From contig CAIVBX010000083.1 in NCBI GenBank assembly GCA_903904275.1, positions 1-17,597 of the forward strand: a stretch of DNA of 17,597 bases. Reading direction: 5' to 3'. The position numbers were made by a program, and so were the translations under genes. Below, in pieces: positions 14,199-17,597 of the stretch (position 1 is the stretch's first letter; the number at the start of each line of letters is the position of its first letter). Source of the DNA: an uncultured Pseudomonadota bacterium. Lineage in GTDB: Bacteria; Pseudomonadota; Gammaproteobacteria; Methylococcales; Methylomonadaceae. The notes under the pieces were generated by a model, which had not been told where the DNA came from, did not search any database, and saw nothing but the letters and a program-made list of their open reading frames with translations.

Positions 14199-15059
14199 AT
14201 GACTTTAAAAAATACGATGGTTGAATTATCACAAACACTTTTGCCACATCATTTGTTGTCGCAAGTTGTGAGTAAATTCACGCATTGTGAAAATGTAGCA
14301 TGGAAAAATTTTTTAACGCGCCAAATTATTCAACATTACGGCGTAAATATGGACGAAGCTGCGACCTCCGATTTAAATGCGTTTAAAAATTTTAACGCTT
14401 TTTTTACTCGTGAATTAAAAGCAGGCGCACGTCCTTTGACAACGGAAACAGGCGCGATTGCCAGTCCAGCCGATGGCGTTGTCAGTCAAGCAGGAAAAAT
14501 TACGAATGGCGATATTTTTCAAGCAAAAGGCAAACATTTTACTGTGATTGATTTATTAGGTGGTGATTCGCAACGCGCTGAAAAATTTAATGATGGGGAA
14601 TTTGCGACGATTTATTTATCACCAAAAGATTATCATCGGTTACATATTCCTATTACAGGAACATTGCGCGAAATGGTTCATGTTCCTGGTCGATTGTTTA
14701 GTGTGAATGGTGCGACAACAAACGCAGTTGACGGTTTATTTGCCAAAAATGAGCGAGTTGTCGCTATTTTCGATACCGAAATTGGCAAAATGGCATTGGT
14801 GTTAGTCGGTGCAATTTTTGTATCGAGTATCGAAACGGTTTGGCATGGCATTGTCACACCGCCGTCAATTAAAACTGTTAGAACATGGCAATATGAAACG
14901 GATGCGCCCACATTGAAAATCGGCACTGAAATGGGGCGTTTCAATATGGGTTCGACAATTATTGTATTGTTTGAAAAAGACAAAATGGCTTGGAATTCTG
15001 ATTTTTCGGCTGGGAAATCGGTAAAAGTTGGCGAAAAAATGGGAAGCAGTATTTTTTAA
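14199..15059 (+). CDS. psd: Phosphatidylserine decarboxylase proenzyme
   Basis: It converts phosphatidylserine to phosphatidylethanolamine at the inner membrane. The 286-residue proenzyme carries the motifs SPADGVVS (D92), YLSPKDYHRLHIP (H146 and H149) and FDTEIG, and the self-cleavage motif GRFNMGST near the C-terminus, where S252 becomes the pyruvoyl group. By analogy with E. coli, D92, H149 and S252 form the autoprotease set. The cleavage motif reads MGST and not the more common LGST; the change is conservative and the Gly-Ser is intact. It is the third gene of the queF cluster. The serine made through serA/serB at the other end of the window supplies its substrate upstream, via PssA. Confidence 0.95.
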   Translation: MTLKNTMVELSQTLLPHHLLSQVVSKFTHCENVAWKNFLTRQIIQHYGVNMDEAATSDLNAFKNFNAFFTRELKAGARPLTTETGAIASPADGVVSQAGKITNGDIFQAKGKHFTVIDLLGGDSQRAEKFNDGEFATIYLSPKDYHRLHIPITGTLREMVHVPGRLFSVNGATTNAVDGLFAKNERVVAIFDTEIGKMALVLVGAIFVSSIETVWHGIVTPPSIKTVRTWQYETDAPTLKIGTEMGRFNMGSTIIVLFEKDKMAWNSDFSAGKSVKVGEKMGSSIF

Positions 15060-15086
15060 TCGTGTTTTATTTTAGAGGTAACAATT

Positions 15087-16367
15087 ATGACAAAAATCGT
15101 TGAAATTAGAGCAAGAGAAGTTTTAGATTCACGCGGCAATCCTACTGTTGAAGCGGATGTCATTTTAGCTTCTGGCGTTGTTGGTAGCGCAATGGTTCCA
15201 TCTGGCGCATCAACGGGAGAACGTGAAGCGATTGAATTACGCGACGGCGACAAAGCGCGTTATTTAGGCAAAGGCGTTTTGAATGCCGTAAAAAATGTTC
15301 AAACTGAAATTCATGATGCCATTGTTGGCATGGATGCAGATGACCAAACCGCAATTGATGAAAAAATGATTGCGCTTGATGGCACGGAAAGTAAAAGTCG
15401 TTTAGGTGCAAATGCGTTATTAGCAGTTTCAATGGCAACCGCACGCGCTACAGCAAATGCGAAACAACAGCCGCTTTATCGTTCATTAAATACAACGGGC
15501 GAATTCATTTTACCTGTGCCAATGATGAACATTATCAACGGTGGCTCGCACGCGGATAACAGCGTTGATTTACAAGAATTCATGATTTTGCCTGTTGGCG
15601 CACCGAATTTTCGTGAAGCTATTCGTTACGGCGCAGAAGTGTTTCACAACTTAGCAAAAGTTTTAAAAAGCAAAGGATTAGCGACAACTGTTGGCGATGA
15701 AGGCGGTTTTGCACCGAATTTGTCGTCAAATGAAGAAGCGATTGAAGTCATTTTAGAAGCGATTAAATTGGCGGGTTACGAAGCGGGAAAAGATATTTAT
15801 TTAGGTTTAGATGCTGCCGCGTCGGAATACTATGAAGATGGAATTTATAACCTCGCGTCAGAAAACAAAACCTACACATCTGAAAAAATGGCTGACTTTT
15901 TTGTCGATTGGGTGAATCGTTATCCCATTATCAGCATTGAAGATGGTTTCGACGAAAATGATTGGGATGGTTGGAAATTGATAACCGAAAAATTGGGCAA
16001 TAAAATTCAATTGGTCGGTGATGATTTGTTTGTGACGAATCCGAAAATTTTGGCGCAAGGTATTGAGCGTAATATCGCGAATTCCATTTTGATTAAAGTG
16101 AACCAAATCGGCACATTAACTGAAACGTTTGCCGCCGTCACAATGGCGCATAAAGCAGGTTATTCCGCGGTGATGTCACATCGTTCAGGTGAAACCGAAG
16201 ATACAACCATTGCCGATTTGGCAGTTGCAAAAGGCACAGGACAGATTAAAACAGGTTCATTAAGTCGTTCAGACCGTATTGCAAAATACAACCGTTTGAT
16301 GAAAATTGAAGAAGAATTAGGTTCGCTTGCAAAATATGCGGGTCGCAGCGCGTTCAGAATGTTGTAA
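15087..16367 (+). CDS. eno: Enolase
   Basis: Enolase interconverts 2-phosphoglycerate and phosphoenolpyruvate in glycolysis and is a degradosome partner in enterics. The 426 residues show MVPSGASTG near residue 37 (mobile loop), GGSHADNSVDLQEFMI, VGDEGGFAPN with catalytic E205, SIEDGFDENDWDGW, VGDDLFVTN, ILIKVNQIGTLTE with catalytic K337, and MSHRSGETEDTTIADLAV. AGAGG-like GAGG at 15075-15078 precedes the ATG at good spacing. It lies 27 bases after psd and may be partly read from that cluster. Eno is followed by a hairpin and then ftsB, an order common in Gammaproteobacteria. Confidence 0.98.
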   Translation: MTKIVEIRAREVLDSRGNPTVEADVILASGVVGSAMVPSGASTGEREAIELRDGDKARYLGKGVLNAVKNVQTEIHDAIVGMDADDQTAIDEKMIALDGTESKSRLGANALLAVSMATARATANAKQQPLYRSLNTTGEFILPVPMMNIINGGSHADNSVDLQEFMILPVGAPNFREAIRYGAEVFHNLAKVLKSKGLATTVGDEGGFAPNLSSNEEAIEVILEAIKLAGYEAGKDIYLGLDAAASEYYEDGIYNLASENKTYTSEKMADFFVDWVNRYPIISIEDGFDENDWDGWKLITEKLGNKIQLVGDDLFVTNPKILAQGIERNIANSILIKVNQIGTLTETFAAVTMAHKAGYSAVMSHRSGETEDTTIADLAVAKGTGQIKTGSLSRSDRIAKYNRLMKIEEELGSLAKYAGRSAFRML

Positions 16368-16373
16368 AAATTT

Positions 16374-16400
16374 GGGCGGCGTGTATCGCGTCGCCCTTTT
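16374..16400 (+). terminator. Intrinsic terminator between eno and ftsB
   Basis: GGGCGGCG (16374-16381) pairs with CGTCGCCC (16389-16396), with one G-U pair, around a seven-base loop, followed by TTTT. The GC-rich stem is strong but the T-run is short, so termination is probably partial, leaving some readthrough into ftsB only 16 bases on. Confidence 0.75.
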
Positions 16401-16415
16401 CTAAAAAATATCGCT

Positions 16416-16685
16416 ATGAAAATAATCGTTTTAATTCTTATTGTCTTGATTGGTCAATTGCAATATCGCCTTTGGTTTGGTGACGGTAGCATTAACGAAA
16501 TCAATGTTTATCAAACTCGTTTAAACGAATTAAAACTCCAAGTTGACGAAAAAAAACACCGTAACGACAGGCTTTATGCTGAAGTTTTAGATTTGCGAAA
16601 AGGTCAAGAAGCCGTTGAAGAACGCGCTCGTAATGAATTGGGCATGATTAAACCGAGTGAAACGTTTATTCAAGTGATTGAATAA
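16416..16685 (+). CDS. ftsB: Cell division protein FtsB
   Basis: FtsB forms the FtsQ-FtsB-FtsL divisome complex that activates septal peptidoglycan synthesis. The 89 residues show one N-terminal membrane helix (about 2-20, KIIVLILIVLIGQLQYRLW), a periplasmic coiled coil (about 28-62) and the conserved end EVLDLRKGQEAVEERARNELGMIKPSETF. Length and layout are standard. Its usual partner ispD does not follow; a convergent methyltransferase gene overlaps its last 20 bases, within a palindrome. Confidence 0.94.
   Translation: MKIIVLILIVLIGQLQYRLWFGDGSINEINVYQTRLNELKLQVDEKKHRNDRLYAEVLDLRKGQEAVEERARNELGMIKPSETFIQVIE
16666..16685. repeat. Palindrome forming the shared end of ftsB and the methyltransferase gene
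   Basis: TTATTCAA (16666-16673) and TTGAATAA (16678-16685) are perfect inverted repeats around GTGA. The dyad coincides exactly with the overlap of the two convergent genes, so each arm gives one gene's Glu-stop and the other's Ile-Gln codons. It may act as a weak two-way transcript end. Confidence 0.8.
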
Positions 16686-17597
16686 TAGCGTTCGCTAATT
16701 GCCGCGCAAATTCAACAGGAACAGCATTTCCTATCATTTTGTAACCATCAGAAAGATATTGATATTTAAATGAAAAATCATCTGGAAAGGTTTGAATTCT
16801 CGCACATTCACGCACACTCAATCGTCGATACAAATGCTCGTAACCTGAAACAAAAACACGTTTATCTTTTCCAACCAGTTCCATTTTAGGAGCTTGTGGA
16901 TGAATTGGCGCATGTCTTCCACCTGCTTGAATGGTAAAAGATGGCTCATGCCAACTGCGAACCCGATTGCGCGACATAAACATGCTTGAAAAACCGCCTG
17001 TCATATATTCGTGATTTGGGAAATTTAAATTGCTGTCGCCATTGGTTAAATTCTTCTCTAACGCAGGTTTTGCAAGAGGTAAATCAAAAATGGCATCCTG
17101 CAAAACAGGTCGGGGTATCACGTTTTTAGGTGGTTGAAAGGTTTTACCCAAACTGTTTGCATAACCGACAATAATTACCCGTTTTCTATCTTGCGGCACA
17201 CCAAAATCATTGGCATTTAACAAAAAATACGAAACGTTGTAATCAAGCGCAATAAAATCAGCCAGTATTTTGTCAAAGGCTTTTCGATGTTTCGGTAACA
17301 AAATTCCCGCCACATTTTCCGCTAAAAAGAATTGCGGACGTTTTGCTTTCAACAGCCGAATGTAATCGAAAAATAATTGCCCACGTTTATCTTCAATTCC
17401 ACGCCCTGCCCCTGCTTCACTCCAACTTTGACACGGTGGCCCGCCGATAATTCCATCACAATCGGGAACGTCATTTGCCTTGATTTGCGTAATGCAACGT
17501 CTGTCTAAAATGGTGTCAGGATGATTGTGTTCGTAAGTTTGCCAAATACTCGAATCAAACTCGTTTGCCCAAATAACATTAAAGCCTGCTTGTTTAA
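16666..17597 (-). CDS. DNA cytosine-5 methyltransferase, HaeIII-like, 5'-truncated
   Basis: The frame is open through the right edge (KQAGFNVIWANEFD at the boundary); the internal ATG at 17352 is not the start, because the catalytic motif lies before it. Seen in order: motif IV GGPPCQSWSEAG with nucleophile Cys at 17431-17433, motif VI LAENVAG, motif VIII PQDRKRVIIVGY, the recognition region from about 17190 to 16850 (NHEYMTGGF, MSRNRVRSWHEPSFTIQAGGRH), motif IX RRLSVRECARIQTFPDDF and motif X GYKMIGNAVPVEFA. Motif I with the AdoMet-binding loop is beyond the window. From memory, the recognition region and motif IV neighbourhood closely resemble M.HaeIII, so GGCC is the predicted target. No restriction enzyme gene is in view; one may lie past the edge. 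Confidence 0.93.
   Translation of the reverse strand, partial: KQAGFNVIWANEFDSSIWQTYEHNHPDTILDRRCITQIKANDVPDCDGIIGGPPCQSWSEAGAGRGIEDKRGQLFFDYIRLLKAKRPQFFLAENVAGILLPKHRKAFDKILADFIALDYNVSYFLLNANDFGVPQDRKRVIIVGYANSLGKTFQPPKNVIPRPVLQDAIFDLPLAKPALEKNLTNGDSNLNFPNHEYMTGGFSSMFMSRNRVRSWHEPSFTIQAGGRHAPIHPQAPKMELVGKDKRVFVSGYEHLYRRLSVRECARIQTFPDDFSFKYQYLSDGYKMIGNAVPVEFARQLANAIIQSLE

Noticed and set aside
16666..17352. A short methyltransferase starting at the ATG at 17352
   Set aside because: The frame continues to the right edge and encodes the catalytic PPCQ motif upstream of this ATG, so the gene is merely cut by the window.
1..17597. CRISPR arrays, insertion sequences, tRNA or rRNA genes, prophage
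   Set aside because: No regularly spaced repeats, transposase motifs, cloverleaf with conserved TTCRA loop, or phage genes were seen on either strand.

Overview
The window reads as a stretch of ordinary, gene-dense chromosome from a low-GC (roughly 40% by eye) gammaproteobacterium. The evidence is a ZipA division protein (essentially confined to Gammaproteobacteria), the ypjD / ffh-rpsP-rimM-trmD-rplS arrangement also found in E. coli, and the usual gammaproteobacterial forms of FtsB, RimM, Psd and IspF. A long (527-residue) ACT-domain SerA and a short QueF make a close relative of E. coli unlikely. A sulfur- or methane-oxidising type lineage is possible, but I cannot fix the genus.

Layout, left to right. 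(1) 1-3277, plus strand: the 3' part of a YkuD L,D-transpeptidase, then serA and serB overlapping by ATGA, two of the three steps of serine synthesis. (2) 3289-4083, minus: ypjD, a multi-TM cytochrome c assembly-like membrane protein, divergent from ffh. (3) 4231-7537, plus: ffh, then rpsP-rimM-trmD-rplS, closed by a strong terminator. A terminator-shaped hairpin lies in the ffh leader, just after a candidate promoter. (4) 7643-9389, plus: a LOG-family nucleotide hydrolase with a palindrome inside its promoter, and a two-domain sulfurtransferase. (5) 9436-10585: a SufR-like cysteine-bearing repressor divergent from a group 1 truncated haemoglobin, with two dyads between them. (6) 10660-13334, minus: zipA, a GNAT acetyltransferase, a nitrilase-family amidase and ispF, all touching or overlapping. 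(7) 13528-16685, plus: queF, a stand-alone FlhB C-terminal-like protein, psd, eno and ftsB. (8) 16666-17597, minus: a HaeIII-like cytosine-5 DNA methyltransferase running off the right edge and overlapping ftsB tail to tail.

Most genes are housekeeping: protein targeting and ribosome maturation, serine, isoprenoid and phospholipid synthesis, glycolysis, tRNA modification and division. The parts that look accessory or under-described are the repressor/haemoglobin pair, the split GNAT + nitrilase pair inside a zipA-ispF operon, the LOG promoter palindrome, and the methyltransferase standing where ispD often follows ftsB. I found no transposon, CRISPR array, phage gene, tRNA or rRNA, and nothing that proves a wholly new system.
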